Source: Amycolatopsis japonica
Lineage (GTDB): Bacteria > Actinomycetota > Actinomycetes > Mycobacteriales > Pseudonocardiaceae
Length of the DNA stretch: 64,000 bases
Assembly: GCF_000732925.1 (NCBI RefSeq)
Contig: NZ_CP008953.1
Location: 7,068,001-7,132,000 of the forward strand
Direction of reading: 5' to 3'
Positions 1 to 8,082 of this stretch are shown in pieces (the first letter of the stretch is position 1; each line of letters starts with the position of its first letter). The notes below the pieces were generated by a model, which ran no database searches, was not told the DNA's origin, and saw only the letters and a program-made list of their open reading frames with translations. Position numbers and translations under genes: made by a program.

Positions 1-784
1 TCTCGGCGTAGAGGGCACGGGACGCCTCGATCAGCGGCAGCTTCAAGCCCGCGTCCCCGGCCGCCGCCGCGATCAGCTCGACGTTCGCCAGGACGTTCGC
101 GATCGAGGCCTGCGGCGCGAAATCCTCTTCGACCAGTTTCGGCGCCTTGACCCGCAGGATCGGGCTAGCGAGTTGCCCCGCGCCGAGCACGTCGGCGAGC
201 CGGCCGAGATCAAGCCCGTGCGCCCGGGCGAAATGCACCGTCTCGGCCAGCGAAGTCACGACCGACGTCAGGTGCACGTTGACCGCCAGCTTCATCAGGA
301 GCCCGTTGGGAACCGGCCCGCAGTACACGGTTTCCCGGCACATCGGCCCGAACAGCTCCCGGACGTCCTCGACCGCGCCGGGGTCGCCCGCGAGCATCGC
401 GACCAGCTCCCCCGCCTCCGCCGGGACACGCGAACCCGAAACCGGCGCCTCCACGTACGTCGCCCCCGCCGCGACGAGGTCCGCCTCCAGCGCGCGGGAA
501 TGACCTGGTGCCGTCGTTCCCATGTGGACGATCGTGCGGCCCGCCACCCGCCCGGCGAACTCGGGCCCGCCGCGGCCGAGCACGGCGTCGACGGCGGCCG
601 CGTCCTTGAGCATCAGGATCACGACGTCGCACCGCGCGAAGAGTTCGGCGACGTCGGCCACCTGGCCGGCCTTGCCCGGCGTGCGGTTCCAGCGGAGCAC
701 CGGGATCCCGGCCCGCACCAGGTTCCGTGCCATCGGCTCGCCCATACTGCCCAGCCCGGCGAAACCGACTCGTTCGAGGTCCAT
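1..784 (-). CDS. NAD(P)-dependent oxidoreductase, 3-hydroxyisobutyrate dehydrogenase family (3' end outside window)
   Basis: The reading frame starts at ATG 784-782 and runs off the left edge, so about 261 residues are visible and the C-terminus is missing. The N-terminus has the Rossmann glycine pattern GFAGLGSMGEPMA at about residues 7-19, followed by a DVVILMLKD strand. Residues 108-121 read YVEAPVSGSRVPAE, close to the substrate-binding signature of beta-hydroxyacid dehydrogenases, and MKLAVN near residue 160 carries the family's catalytic lysine. Such enzymes oxidise small 3-hydroxy acids or reduce semialdehydes with NAD(P). The substrate cannot be told. It stands alone, divergent from the small gene at 888. 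Confidence 0.85.
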   Translation of the reverse strand, partial: MDLERVGFAGLGSMGEPMARNLVRAGIPVLRWNRTPGKAGQVADVAELFARCDVVILMLKDAAAVDAVLGRGGPEFAGRVAGRTIVHMGTTAPGHSRALEADLVAAGATYVEAPVSGSRVPAEAGELVAMLAGDPGAVEDVRELFGPMCRETVYCGPVPNGLLMKLAVNVHLTSVVTSLAETVHFARAHGLDLGRLADVLGAGQLASPILRVKAPKLVEEDFAPQASIANVLANVELIAAAAGDAGLKLPLIEASRALYAE

Positions 785-887
785 GGCTCCACTCTGCGGT
801 ACCGGAGAACGGCACCGGGCCCGATGCGACGATTGCGGCGGAAATCGCGAGGAACGCCCCGCGACACGATGACGAGGAGTGAGCACG

Positions 888-1181
888 ATGGCCTGGCCGG
901 AGAAGGACACCCATCGGGTCTCGCTGCGCAACGGCCAGTCGTTCCTCTGGCATCTCGACGCCGACTGGGAACGCACGACGCGCGCGATCCGCGTCAAGGA
1001 AGACGGCACCGACGGTCAGATTCTCGTCCTGGACCCCTACCACCACGCCTTCCTGCCGACACAGACGCAGGTCCGCCGCGCCATTCGCGACGCCTTCCGC
1101 GCCGGCTGGCGGCCCGACAGCCGGCTCCCGCCACTCGAAATGGTCTTCGACGGCGAGCGCTTCCGCCGCCGCGAAGACTGA
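888..1181 (+). CDS. Small conserved-type hypothetical protein (97 aa)
   Basis: I do not recognise this protein. It is hydrophilic, with no signal peptide or membrane segment, and is rich in charged and aromatic residues (for example FLWHLDADWERTT). ATG 888 is preferred over GTG 879 because a GAGGA Shine-Dalgarno sequence at 874-878 sits 9 nt before the ATG but directly touches the GTG. The gene ends 5 nt before the converging acetyltransferase gene. High G/C at third codon positions supports coding. Confidence 0.6.
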   Translation: MAWPEKDTHRVSLRNGQSFLWHLDADWERTTRAIRVKEDGTDGQILVLDPYHHAFLPTQTQVRRAIRDAFRAGWRPDSRLPPLEMVFDGERFRRRED

Positions 1182-1186
1182 GCCGA

Positions 1187-1924
1187 TCAGAACGGGTGCT
1201 CCATCCACACGTTCGCCTCCACGTACACCCCGCAGTCCCGCTCGACGTTCGCGTGCACCGGCGCGATCCCGCCGGGGATCACGTTGTCGCCGTCGACGAG
1301 GTCGACGCCGCTCCACTCCTTCCAGTCCGCGATCGAGCCCGAAATGGTCACCGCGAACGGGCACACCTTGATCATCCGCGCGCCGAGCCGTTCGTGGGTG
1401 CGCAGCCAGCGGTCGGCGAACAGCCCGTCCTCGCGCCGCCGGAGGGCGTAGTCCTCCATGAGAACGTCGGGTTCGTCCTCCTTGCCGATCGGGCGCACGG
1501 AGACGATCAGCCGCTTCAACCCCGTCTCGGCCGCGCGCGCCTTCAGCGCCTTGAGCATCGGCGTGGACAGGCCCGTCCCGCGCATTCGCGGCGCCACAAC
1601 GACTTCGAGCGCACACAGGGTGTCCGGCGCGCGGCCGTCCATGAGATCTTGCGCGGCCCACTGGATCGCCTCGTCCCACCCGTGCGAAGGCAGCTCGTGG
1701 CGGTCTTCGGCCGGATAGGTCAGCGGGACCGACAGCGCCCGCGCGATCGGCTCGCCGCCGTCGTCCAGTGCGATCAGGAAATACCGCGACCAGTGGCGCA
1801 GGAACCGGTCAGGGGTGATCATCTTGCCGCTGAACCCGGCGTAGATGAACTCACCGCCGACGTCGCCGAGATTCAGCGCGGCATCGAGGAGATCGGGACG
1901 GGACACAAGATCGACGATTCGCAT
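1187..1924 (-). CDS. GNAT-family N-acetyltransferase
   Basis: The 245-residue protein has a GNAT fold in its second half. TLCALEVVVAPRMRGTGLSTPML (about residues 103-125; key residues V-x-P-x-x-R-G-x-G-L) is the beta4 strand plus acetyl-CoA pyrophosphate loop, followed by LKALKARAAETGLKRLIVSVRP. The N-terminus (MRIVDLVSRPDLLDAALNL) is typical of actinobacterial members. It would transfer an acetyl group from acetyl-CoA to an amine, and nothing in the context identifies the acceptor. The gene is monocistronic and converges on the small gene at 888. Confidence 0.8.
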   Translation of the reverse strand: MRIVDLVSRPDLLDAALNLGDVGGEFIYAGFSGKMITPDRFLRHWSRYFLIALDDGGEPIARALSVPLTYPAEDRHELPSHGWDEAIQWAAQDLMDGRAPDTLCALEVVVAPRMRGTGLSTPMLKALKARAAETGLKRLIVSVRPIGKEDEPDVLMEDYALRRREDGLFADRWLRTHERLGARMIKVCPFAVTISGSIADWKEWSGVDLVDGDNVIPGGIAPVHANVERDCGVYVEANVWMEHPF

Positions 1925-1979
1925 GCCGCCCAGTCAACCGAGCCGGTGATCTCCCCCGATAGCTGCTTCCGGGCGATGA

Positions 1980-3074
1980 TCAAACCGGCTGGCGCGGCGC
2001 CGCCTGCAACCGGGAGAGCACATCGGTGAGCCTGCCCGCTGCGACGTCCCATTCCTCGAGGACGCTGCTGCGCGCGAGCGCCGACGTCCGCAGGGAATGG
2101 CGGAGTTCGGCGTCGAGCGACCAGCGCAGCAACGCCGCCGCGAGTGCCGACGGGTTGTTCGGCGGCACCAGCATGCCGGGCACGCCGCCGCCGGGCGCGG
2201 TGCCGAGCGCGTCGTGCGCGCCGGCGGTTTCCGTGGCCACCACGGGGATCCCGCGCGCCAGCGCCTCGGCGACGACCAGTCCGGACGTGCCGCCGCGGGC
2301 GGGCAGGACGAGCAGATCCGCGCCGTCGTAGACCAGGTCGAGGTCGTCCGGCGGCTGGATGAGGCTGATCCGGGAGCCGAGCCCGAGCCGTTCGACCGTC
2401 CAGCGCAGTTCGTCGACGTACGCGGGATCGTGGTGTGTCGCGCCGGCGAACACGCATTTGAACGCCAGTTCGTCGACCAGGGACAGCGCCCGGATGAGCA
2501 CGTCCTGGCCGTGGCGCGGGGTCATGGGCGCGAGACACAGCAGCCGCGAAACGCCGTCGGCCCCGGCGGCGAGCGGCGCCGCGTCCGTCCCCGGTGTCGC
2601 CACGTAGACGCGGGTCGGGTCGAGGTCGTGCCGGTCGATCAGCTGCCGCGCGAGCCACGGCCCGGTGGCGACGATCATCCCCGTCAGCCGCAGGGTCTCC
2701 CGTTCGCAGGCGTCGAGTTCGGCGGCCTGCGCCGGATCGAGCGCGGGATCGTCGGCGAGCGGCCGGTGGACCAGGACGGCCAGCCGGAGCCGCCGCGCGT
2801 GCGGGACCACGATCTCCGGGACCCCGCAGGCGACCGTGCCGTCGATCAGGACGACGGTGTCGTCGGGCAGCGCGGCGAGCGAACGGGCCAGTCTCGACCG
2901 CGACAGCGGCCCCGGCATCGGCCATTCCCCGGCGATCGGCAGTTCCAGCAGCGGGAGGCCGGTGGCCGGGAGGTTCTGGCACATCCGGCGGTCGTATTCA
3001 CCGCTGACGTCCTCGGTTTCGCCCGGCAGGACGAAGACGACCGGTTCGGTCACGCGGACATTCGAGGTGAACAC
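1980..3074 (-). CDS. GT4-family glycosyltransferase, paralogue of 7015-8082
   Basis: This is a 364-residue GT-B fold glycosyltransferase of the group-1 (GT4) type. The C-terminal half has the donor-site stretch LCLAPMTPRHGQDVLIRALS followed by DLLVLPARGGTSGLVVAEAL, the usual E-x7-E-like region, and no membrane segment. Start GTG 3074 follows GGAGG at 5 nt. It shares obvious blocks with the glycosyltransferase at 7015-8082: both have VACGVPE, VLVHxPLAD, ERETL and YDRRxC, so they arose by duplication. It lies beside the FAPy/pterin-like cluster on the same strand, so it may act in the same pathway. The donor sugar is unknown. Confidence 0.82.
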   Translation of the reverse strand: MFTSNVRVTEPVVFVLPGETEDVSGEYDRRMCQNLPATGLPLLELPIAGEWPMPGPLSRSRLARSLAALPDDTVVLIDGTVACGVPEIVVPHARRLRLAVLVHRPLADDPALDPAQAAELDACERETLRLTGMIVATGPWLARQLIDRHDLDPTRVYVATPGTDAAPLAAGADGVSRLLCLAPMTPRHGQDVLIRALSLVDELAFKCVFAGATHHDPAYVDELRWTVERLGLGSRISLIQPPDDLDLVYDGADLLVLPARGGTSGLVVAEALARGIPVVATETAGAHDALGTAPGGGVPGMLVPPNNPSALAAALLRWSLDAELRHSLRTSALARSSVLEEWDVAAGRLTDVLSRLQAAPRQPV

Positions 3075-3152
3075 GGTTACCTCCAGATGCGGGCGCCTTA
3101 TCAGGAGACACGGATGAGGCGCCCGTCCGGTTCATTTCCCGGGTGACAAAGT

Positions 3153-3941
3153 TCAGCCCGCCACGCGCGCGATCGACGCGACGATCTCGTCACGCAGTCC
3201 GGCGCCGACCGCGATCGTGGCCGCCGACCGCACCGTGTGCTCGCCGCCGTCGAGGTCGACGACCGCTCCCCCGGCCTCGCGCACCAGCAGGACACCCGCC
3301 ATCGTGTCCCACGGTTTGTTGGCGAGGATGACGCTCGCGTCGAGTTTGCCGTCCGCGACCCACGCCAGGTCGATCGCCGCGGAACCGAGGAACCGGACCC
3401 GCTGCACGCGGCCGCCGAGTTCCGCCAGCAACGCCATCCGGACGCGGTTCTTGACCTCCGCGCCCTCGCCGACCGCGAAGTCGCCGATACTCACGATCGC
3501 GTCGGACAGCTTCGTCGCTTTCGACGCCGTGAGACGCTCTTCGCCCGCGTACGCGCCCTGGCCCGCCACAGCGGTGTAGGTGACGTCGAGGAACGGCAGG
3601 GAGATCGCCGCGACCGTGCTGTTCAGACCGTCGACGAGACCGAGCGAAACACCGCACAGCGGAATCCCGCGCGCGAAGTTCGCCGTGCCGTCGACGGGGT
3701 CGAGCGCCCACCACAGGTCCTCGTTCCCCTCATGCCCGCGCTCCTCGCCGAGGATGCCGATCTCCGGCGTCTCGCGTGCCAGGAACTCGCGGACGGCGTC
3801 CTCGACGGCGAGGTCGACGTCGGTCACCATGTCGCGATCACCTTTGGCCGCAACGGAAAACGACGTCATCGAGCGGATGATCCCGGTCGCCTTGGCGACG
3901 GCCTCGCGGGCCACGGACAACAATGCGGCGTGGTCGGTCAT
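3153..3941 (-). CDS. Inositol monophosphatase family phosphatase
   Basis: The 262-residue protein shows the metal-dependent IMPase signatures in order: DMVTDVDLAVED, the GEERGHEG loop carrying metal-binding Glu residues, WALDPVDGTANFARGIP (metal ligands D-P-x-D-G-T), and KPWDTMAGVLLVREAGG near the C-terminus (W-D-x-x-A-G). It would remove a phosphate from inositol phosphate or a similar polyol or sugar phosphate. Start ATG 3941 abuts the ATG of the divergent creatininase-family gene (3942), leaving no intergenic DNA. Next to glycosyltransferases and a CDP-alcohol phosphatidyltransferase it could supply a dephosphorylated polyol, which is inference. Confidence 0.85.
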   Translation of the reverse strand: MTDHAALLSVAREAVAKATGIIRSMTSFSVAAKGDRDMVTDVDLAVEDAVREFLARETPEIGILGEERGHEGNEDLWWALDPVDGTANFARGIPLCGVSLGLVDGLNSTVAAISLPFLDVTYTAVAGQGAYAGEERLTASKATKLSDAIVSIGDFAVGEGAEVKNRVRMALLAELGGRVQRVRFLGSAAIDLAWVADGKLDASVILANKPWDTMAGVLLVREAGGAVVDLDGGEHTVRSAATIAVGAGLRDEIVASIARVAG

Positions 3942-4655
3942 ATGGGTACCGTAGCCCGCGTGAACCTGTTCCCGACGGCCACGACGGCCGACGAAAGCGC
4001 CCGCGGCGCCGAGGTCGCGGTGCTGCCCGTCGGCAGTTTCGAACAGCACGGCGCGCACCTCCCGCTCGCCACCGACGCGGTGATCGCGACGACGATCGCC
4101 GACGCCATCGCCGCGGCGTATCCGGTGCTGCGGCTCCCGCCGATCACGATCGGCTGCTCCCACGAACACGCGGAGTGGGCGGGCACGGTCAGCATCTCCG
4201 CCGCGACGCTCTACGCCGTGGTGAACGACGTCGCCGCGTCACTGCGCCGGTCCGGTGTCCCGAAACTGGTGCTGGTGAACGCGCACGGCGGCAACTACGT
4301 CCTGTCCAACGTGGTCCAGGAGTCGACGTCGCCGATGGCGCTCTTCCCCGGTGTCGAAGGCTGGCAGGCGGCGCACGACGCGGCCGGGCTGGAGACGTCG
4401 CTGGACAGCGACATGCACGCCGGCGAGCTGGAGACCTCCCTGTTGCTGCACGCGCACCCTTCGCTGGTCCGGCCCGGTTTCACCGAGGCGGATCACCTCG
4501 CCGACGACAGGCGGCACCTGCTGACGGTGGGCCTGCGCCCGTACGCGGAATCCGGTGTGGTCGGGCGGCCTTCGCTGGCGACTGCGGAGAAAGGACGGCT
4601 GGTGCTGGCGTCACTGGTGGAGAGCTTCGGGGACACCTTGGCCGCGCTCGGCTGA
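3942..4655 (+). CDS. Creatininase-family metalloamidohydrolase, candidate FAPy deformylase
   Basis: The 237-residue protein has the creatininase-family metal motifs: LPVGSFEQHGAHLPLATD (E-x-H and D ligands), CSHEHAEW, VNAHGGN and DMHAGELETS (H-A-G-E). Relatives include creatininase, mycofactocin MftE and the archaeal ArfB-type deformylase of formamidopyrimidine nucleotides. No mycofactocin gene is visible here. The gene converges, with a 45-bp overlap, on the GTP cyclohydrolase II-like gene whose sequence predicts a formamidopyrimidine product, so a deformylase role fits best. This is inference from context. GTG 3960 is an alternative start; TACCGT at 3946-3951 is placed 8 nt before it like the -10 box of a leaderless promoter. 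Confidence 0.8.
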   Translation: MGTVARVNLFPTATTADESARGAEVAVLPVGSFEQHGAHLPLATDAVIATTIADAIAAAYPVLRLPPITIGCSHEHAEWAGTVSISAATLYAVVNDVAASLRRSGVPKLVLVNAHGGNYVLSNVVQESTSPMALFPGVEGWQAAHDAAGLETSLDSDMHAGELETSLLLHAHPSLVRPGFTEADHLADDRRHLLTVGLRPYAESGVVGRPSLATAEKGRLVLASLVESFGDTLAALG

Positions 4656-5255
4656 CTCGATCAGGTCCAGATGCGGCAGGAAATGGTGCATCCGTTCCTG
4701 TTTGGTCCGCAGGTACCGCAGGTTCTCGTCGTTCGGCGTGACCAGCAGCGGCACCCGCTCGCTGATCCGCACGCCGTGCCGTTCCAGCTGGTCGACCTTC
4801 GCCGGGTTGTTGGACAGCAGCCGCACCGACCGCACGCCGAGATCGTTCAGGATCTCCGCCGCGGCGCGGTAGTCGCGGGCGTCCACGGGCAGCCCGAGCG
4901 CGATGTTCGCCTCGACGGTGTCGAGCCCTTCGTCCTGCAGCCGCATCGCTTTCAGCTTCGCGAGCAGGCCGATGCCGCGTCCTTCGTGGCCCTGGGCGTA
5001 CACGAGGATTCCGGCGCCCTCGTCGACGATCGCCCGCAGCGCGGCGTCCAGCTGGTCGCCGCATTCGCAGTGCATCGAGCTGAACACGTCGCCGGTGAGG
5101 CATTCCGAATGGACCCGCGCCAGCGTGCGGGAGGTCGCGACGTCGCCGTGCACCAGCGCCATCTGTTCGGTGCCGTCGGCGTCCAAGTACCCATACGCGC
5201 GGAAAACGCCGTACCGGGTGGGCAGTCTGGTCTCAACGACCCTCTCGACGGTCAT
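4611..5255 (-). CDS. GTP cyclohydrolase II homologue, predicted FAPy-forming type (internal start of the fused frame)
   Basis: The 214-residue domain starts at ATG 5255 behind AGGAG 7 nt upstream. Zinc ligands are present (ECLTGDVFSSMHCECGDQL: Cys52, Cys63, Cys65), as is the EGRGIGL catalytic loop. Two conserved positions differ: the Tyr of the RAYxLQD motif is Met104 here (KAMRLQD), and the Arg after the catalytic Tyr is Gln88 (YAQGHEGR). In Streptomyces coelicolor a GTP cyclohydrolase II paralogue (SCO6655, from memory) with Met at the Tyr site releases the formylated pyrimidine nucleotide FAPy instead of the deformylated riboflavin precursor. By analogy this gene is not ordinary ribA, and the neighbouring creatininase-family protein would remove the formyl group. 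Normal riboflavin genes are absent here. Confidence 0.72.
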   Translation of the reverse strand: MTVERVVETRLPTRYGVFRAYGYLDADGTEQMALVHGDVATSRTLARVHSECLTGDVFSSMHCECGDQLDAALRAIVDEGAGILVYAQGHEGRGIGLLAKLKAMRLQDEGLDTVEANIALGLPVDARDYRAAAEILNDLGVRSVRLLSNNPAKVDQLERHGVRISERVPLLVTPNDENLRYLRTKQERMHHFLPHLDLIESAERGQGVPEALHQ

Positions 5256-6203
5256 CGGGCTTCTCCTGTCTGTTCGGTGACTCCTGACAGAACGCGCGAG
5301 CAGGACGCCCGCACCGGGAAGGCTGGAGACGAGCGCGAGCACGCCGTAGACGACGGCCACGGTGACGCCCTGCGCCGAACCGAGGCCGGCGGCGCCGAAC
5401 AGCAGCGCGCAAACGCCTTCGCGAGGGCCCCAGCCGCCGATGTTCAGCGGCAGCCCCATCGCGAGCAGGGCGAGGATCATCAACGGCAGCAGGTCGCCGA
5501 CCGGCGCGGTGACGCCCGCCGCGCGCGCGGCGACGACGAACAGGGCGAGGTGCCCGGCGAGGGTGGCGACCGAGAGCAGGCCCACCCCTGGCCAGGTTTC
5601 CTTGGTCAGCAGGCCGAGCCGGACGTCGGCGAGGGACACGGCGAACCCGCGGCGCCATTTCGATCCACTGTGGATCCATCGCCGCCCGGCCGTCATCCCG
5701 GTGACGACGGCCGCGAGCGCCAGCACGACCACGACGATCCCGGCAACCGTCACCACGCGGTCGATCGGCGGCGGCACCACGGAAGGCACGCTGAGCACGA
5801 CGACGACCGAAGCGCCGATCACCACGATCTGCCCGGCCGTGCGCTCCAGCACCACCGCGCGGACGCCGCGCGGCACGTCACCGGCTTCGCGCCCGTGCTG
5901 CACGGCGCGGTTCACATCGCCGAGGACGCCCGCCGGCAGCACGCCGTTGAGGAACAACGCGCGGTAGTACTCGCCGACGGCACTTCCGAACGAGAGCTCG
6001 AGACTGAGCCGCCGAGCGACCAGGCGCCAGCGCCAGGCGCTGAAAACCGTGGTGGCGAAACCGATCCCGAGCGCGGCGGCGATCCCGCCCGCGTCGACCT
6101 CGCGCAGACCTTCGAGGAACACGCCGGTGCCCAGCTGCCAGACGAGCGCGCCGAGGATGGCGAGCGCGCCGACGATCCGAAGCCAGGGCCAGAGCCGTTT
6201 CAC
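4611..6203 (-). CDS. Fusion: LPG-synthase-type membrane domain + GTP cyclohydrolase II domain (530 aa)
   Basis: One uninterrupted frame encodes both domains. Residues 1-310 are a multi-helix membrane domain of the lysylphosphatidylglycerol-synthase/UPF0104 type (WRLVARRLSL, YYRALFLNGVLPAGVLGDVNRAV, PLNIGGWGPREG). Residues 317-530 are a RibA-like GTP cyclohydrolase II. No stop codon separates them; the linker reads RSHRTDRRSP. Start GTG 6203 overlaps the methyltransferase stop as GTGA, so translation is coupled. UPF0104 relatives are linked to lipid or glycolipid export, so the fusion may tether the cyclohydrolase to the membrane. An internal ATG with a good ribosome-binding site (separate entry) could also make the soluble domain. 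A sequencing frame error is unlikely because both parts share one frame without any shift. Confidence 0.7.
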   Translation of the reverse strand: MKRLWPWLRIVGALAILGALVWQLGTGVFLEGLREVDAGGIAAALGIGFATTVFSAWRWRLVARRLSLELSFGSAVGEYYRALFLNGVLPAGVLGDVNRAVQHGREAGDVPRGVRAVVLERTAGQIVVIGASVVVVLSVPSVVPPPIDRVVTVAGIVVVVLALAAVVTGMTAGRRWIHSGSKWRRGFAVSLADVRLGLLTKETWPGVGLLSVATLAGHLALFVVAARAAGVTAPVGDLLPLMILALLAMGLPLNIGGWGPREGVCALLFGAAGLGSAQGVTVAVVYGVLALVSSLPGAGVLLARSVRSHRTDRRSPMTVERVVETRLPTRYGVFRAYGYLDADGTEQMALVHGDVATSRTLARVHSECLTGDVFSSMHCECGDQLDAALRAIVDEGAGILVYAQGHEGRGIGLLAKLKAMRLQDEGLDTVEANIALGLPVDARDYRAAAEILNDLGVRSVRLLSNNPAKVDQLERHGVRISERVPLLVTPNDENLRYLRTKQERMHHFLPHLDLIESAERGQGVPEALHQ

Positions 6204-7018
6204 GCGGGCACCACCAGGAGATCTTCGTGCTGGATCACCGCGTTCAGCTCGCCGGCCGCGCACTGCGCGAGCCGCCATCGCAGGTAGGAGTCGCCGTCCG
6301 CCGCGAGTTCCGGCCGCTGTTCGCAAGCGGCGCCGACCCAGCCGGTGAGCCATTCCGCGGTCAGCGCGGCCTGATCCGCCCCGAGCCGCCAGGGGCTCGG
6401 CGCACGCCGCGCGGTGGCGCCGAGGCGTTCGAAAACCCCGAAGGCGACGTCCACCGCGTCCGGCCCGAGCAGCCACCGGCCGCCGGTCACCCGGCGCTGA
6501 TGCGCGTTGAAGGCGTCGGAGATCTCGACGTCGAACCTGTCCTTGGGTGAAAGCACGACCCGGCCCGAAACGCTCAGCGTGAACAGGACCGCGCAGCGCG
6601 CCTCGACGCACGCTTCCGCCAGCCGGGACATCTCCTCGGCGGTGAGCAGGTCGAGCAGCGCCGACGCCGCCACGAGCGAGGTCCCGGCGAGATCCTCCGC
6701 GCGTAACTCGGTGATGTCACGCTGCTCGGTGACGACGGTGACTTCGCTTCCGTCCAAAGCGTGATCCGGACGGCTGGTGCGGGCCTGCGCGTGGGTGAGC
6801 AGGTCCGGATCGCGGTCGTGCAGGATCCAGCGCTGGCGGCCGGGCAGCCGCCTGGCCAGCCAGCGGCCGAGCGAACCGGTGCCGCAGCCGAGATCCCGGA
6901 CGACGACCTCGTCCTGTTCGTTCAAGAAGGACCGCACCGGCTCGATCAGCTCGGCCGCCCGAGCGGCGGCGTCGGCGTCTTCACGCAGCTGGAGCCAGCT
7001 GGGGGCGTATTTGGTCAT
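6200..7018 (-). CDS. Class I SAM-dependent methyltransferase
   Basis: The 272-residue protein has motif I as VRDLGCGTGSLGRWLA (about residues 39-54), an acidic ribose-binding position in ILHDRDPDLL, and SALLDLLTAEEM in the motif IV region, so it is a Rossmann-fold SAM methyltransferase. Start ATG 7018 overlaps the upstream glycosyltransferase stop as ATGA and its stop overlaps the next gene as GTGA, so it is translated within the operon. The substrate is unknown; a pterin-like, sugar or polyol intermediate is possible from context only. Confidence 0.85.
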   Translation of the reverse strand: MTKYAPSWLQLREDADAAARAAELIEPVRSFLNEQDEVVVRDLGCGTGSLGRWLARRLPGRQRWILHDRDPDLLTHAQARTSRPDHALDGSEVTVVTEQRDITELRAEDLAGTSLVAASALLDLLTAEEMSRLAEACVEARCAVLFTLSVSGRVVLSPKDRFDVEISDAFNAHQRRVTGGRWLLGPDAVDVAFGVFERLGATARRAPSPWRLGADQAALTAEWLTGWVGAACEQRPELAADGDSYLRWRLAQCAAGELNAVIQHEDLLVVPA

Positions 7019-8082
7019 GCCGCCGTCCGTTCGCTCAGCAGCACGGCGGCGACGCCGCGGGCCGTCTCGTCCCAGCCGGTCAACGTCTCGCGGCGCAGGC
7101 GTGCGGAGGCGCGAAGGCGGTCACGCAGGTCGGGTTCGGTGAGCCAGCGGCGCAGGGCCGCGGCCAGCGCGTTGACGTCCTCACCGGGGACGAGCAGCCC
7201 GGGCACACTGCCGTCGGGCGCCCGGCCGAGCGTGTCCGGCAGAGCGTCGACGGCGGTCGTCAGCACGGGGACGCCGTGCGCGAGAGCCTCGGTGACGACC
7301 ATGCCGTAGGTCTCCGCGCGCGAAGGCAGCACGAGAAGGTCTGCGGCCGCGTACGTCGCTTCGAGCGCCTCGCCGGATCGCGGGCCGGTGAGAGTGAACC
7401 GACCGCCGAGCGCGTGCCGCCGCAGGCGTTCGACGTAGCGGGTCTCTCGGGGAATGGCACCAACGCACTCACAAATCCACGGTAGATCTTTGAGCGACTT
7501 CAACGCGTCCGCGAGCGTGCCCTGTCCCTTGCGCGGGGTGACGTTGGCGACGCAGACCAACCGCGTCCCGTCCAGGCTCCCGGAGGCGACTTCGGCCTTG
7601 TCGACGCCGGGCGGCACCACGTGCACGCGATGCGCGGCGAGGTCGTGGTGCCCGATCAGCCGTCGAGCCGCCCAGTCGCTGGTCACGACCACGGCGTCGA
7701 CCGCGCCCAGCGTCTCGCGTTCCAGCCGGTCCAGTTCGGCGGCGAGCGAAGGCGAAAGTCCCGTCTCGTCGGCCAGCGGCAGATGCACCAGCACCGCGAT
7801 CGACAGCCGCCGCGCCGCCGGGGCGATCACCTCGGGCACTCCGCAGGCGACCAGTCCGTCGAGCAGCACCGCGGCTCCGTCGGGCAGTTCGGCCAGCTTG
7901 CGCGCCAGGACCTTGCGCGCTTCGGTGTCGGGCCGCGGCCAGTTCCCGCGCACGGGGATCTCGTGGACCTCCACCGCCTCGCCGGCGAGGCCGTCGCACA
8001 ACCGCCGGTCGTAGACGTTGCCGCCGCTGGGCGCGCTCACGTCGTCGATGTCGTTGGGCAGGACCACGTGGAGACGGTTCAC
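7015..8082 (-). CDS. GT4-family glycosyltransferase (operon copy)
   Basis: The 355-residue GT-B glycosyltransferase has LVCVANVTPRKGQGTLADAL at the donor domain start and LLVLPSRAETYGMVVTEALAHGVPV as the E-x-x-G-x-x-x-x-E nucleotide-sugar signature. Start GTG 8082 is chosen because it overlaps the preceding stop as GTGA. The protein is a paralogue of 1980-3074, with the same VACGVPE, VLVHLPLAD and LERETL blocks. Two related glycosyltransferases around one operon suggest two successive glycosylations with similar acceptors, which is inference. Confidence 0.85.
   Translation of the reverse strand: MNRLHVVLPNDIDDVSAPSGGNVYDRRLCDGLAGEAVEVHEIPVRGNWPRPDTEARKVLARKLAELPDGAAVLLDGLVACGVPEVIAPAARRLSIAVLVHLPLADETGLSPSLAAELDRLERETLGAVDAVVVTSDWAARRLIGHHDLAAHRVHVVPPGVDKAEVASGSLDGTRLVCVANVTPRKGQGTLADALKSLKDLPWICECVGAIPRETRYVERLRRHALGGRFTLTGPRSGEALEATYAAADLLVLPSRAETYGMVVTEALAHGVPVLTTAVDALPDTLGRAPDGSVPGLLVPGEDVNALAAALRRWLTEPDLRDRLRASARLRRETLTGWDETARGVAAVLLSERTAA

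Noticed and set aside
173..2029. 618-residue plus-strand open frame
   Set aside because: It is antisense to the dehydrogenase and acetyltransferase genes, is rich in Arg/Pro/His and has no motifs; a GC-frame shadow.
3942..4655. MftE of a mycofactocin system
   Set aside because: No mftA, mftC or other mycofactocin gene is nearby; the cyclohydrolase neighbour fits better with a deformylase.
4671..6287. 538-residue plus-strand frame opposite the membrane-cyclohydrolase gene
   Set aside because: Composition is that of a reverse-complement shadow; the minus frame has clear RibA motifs.
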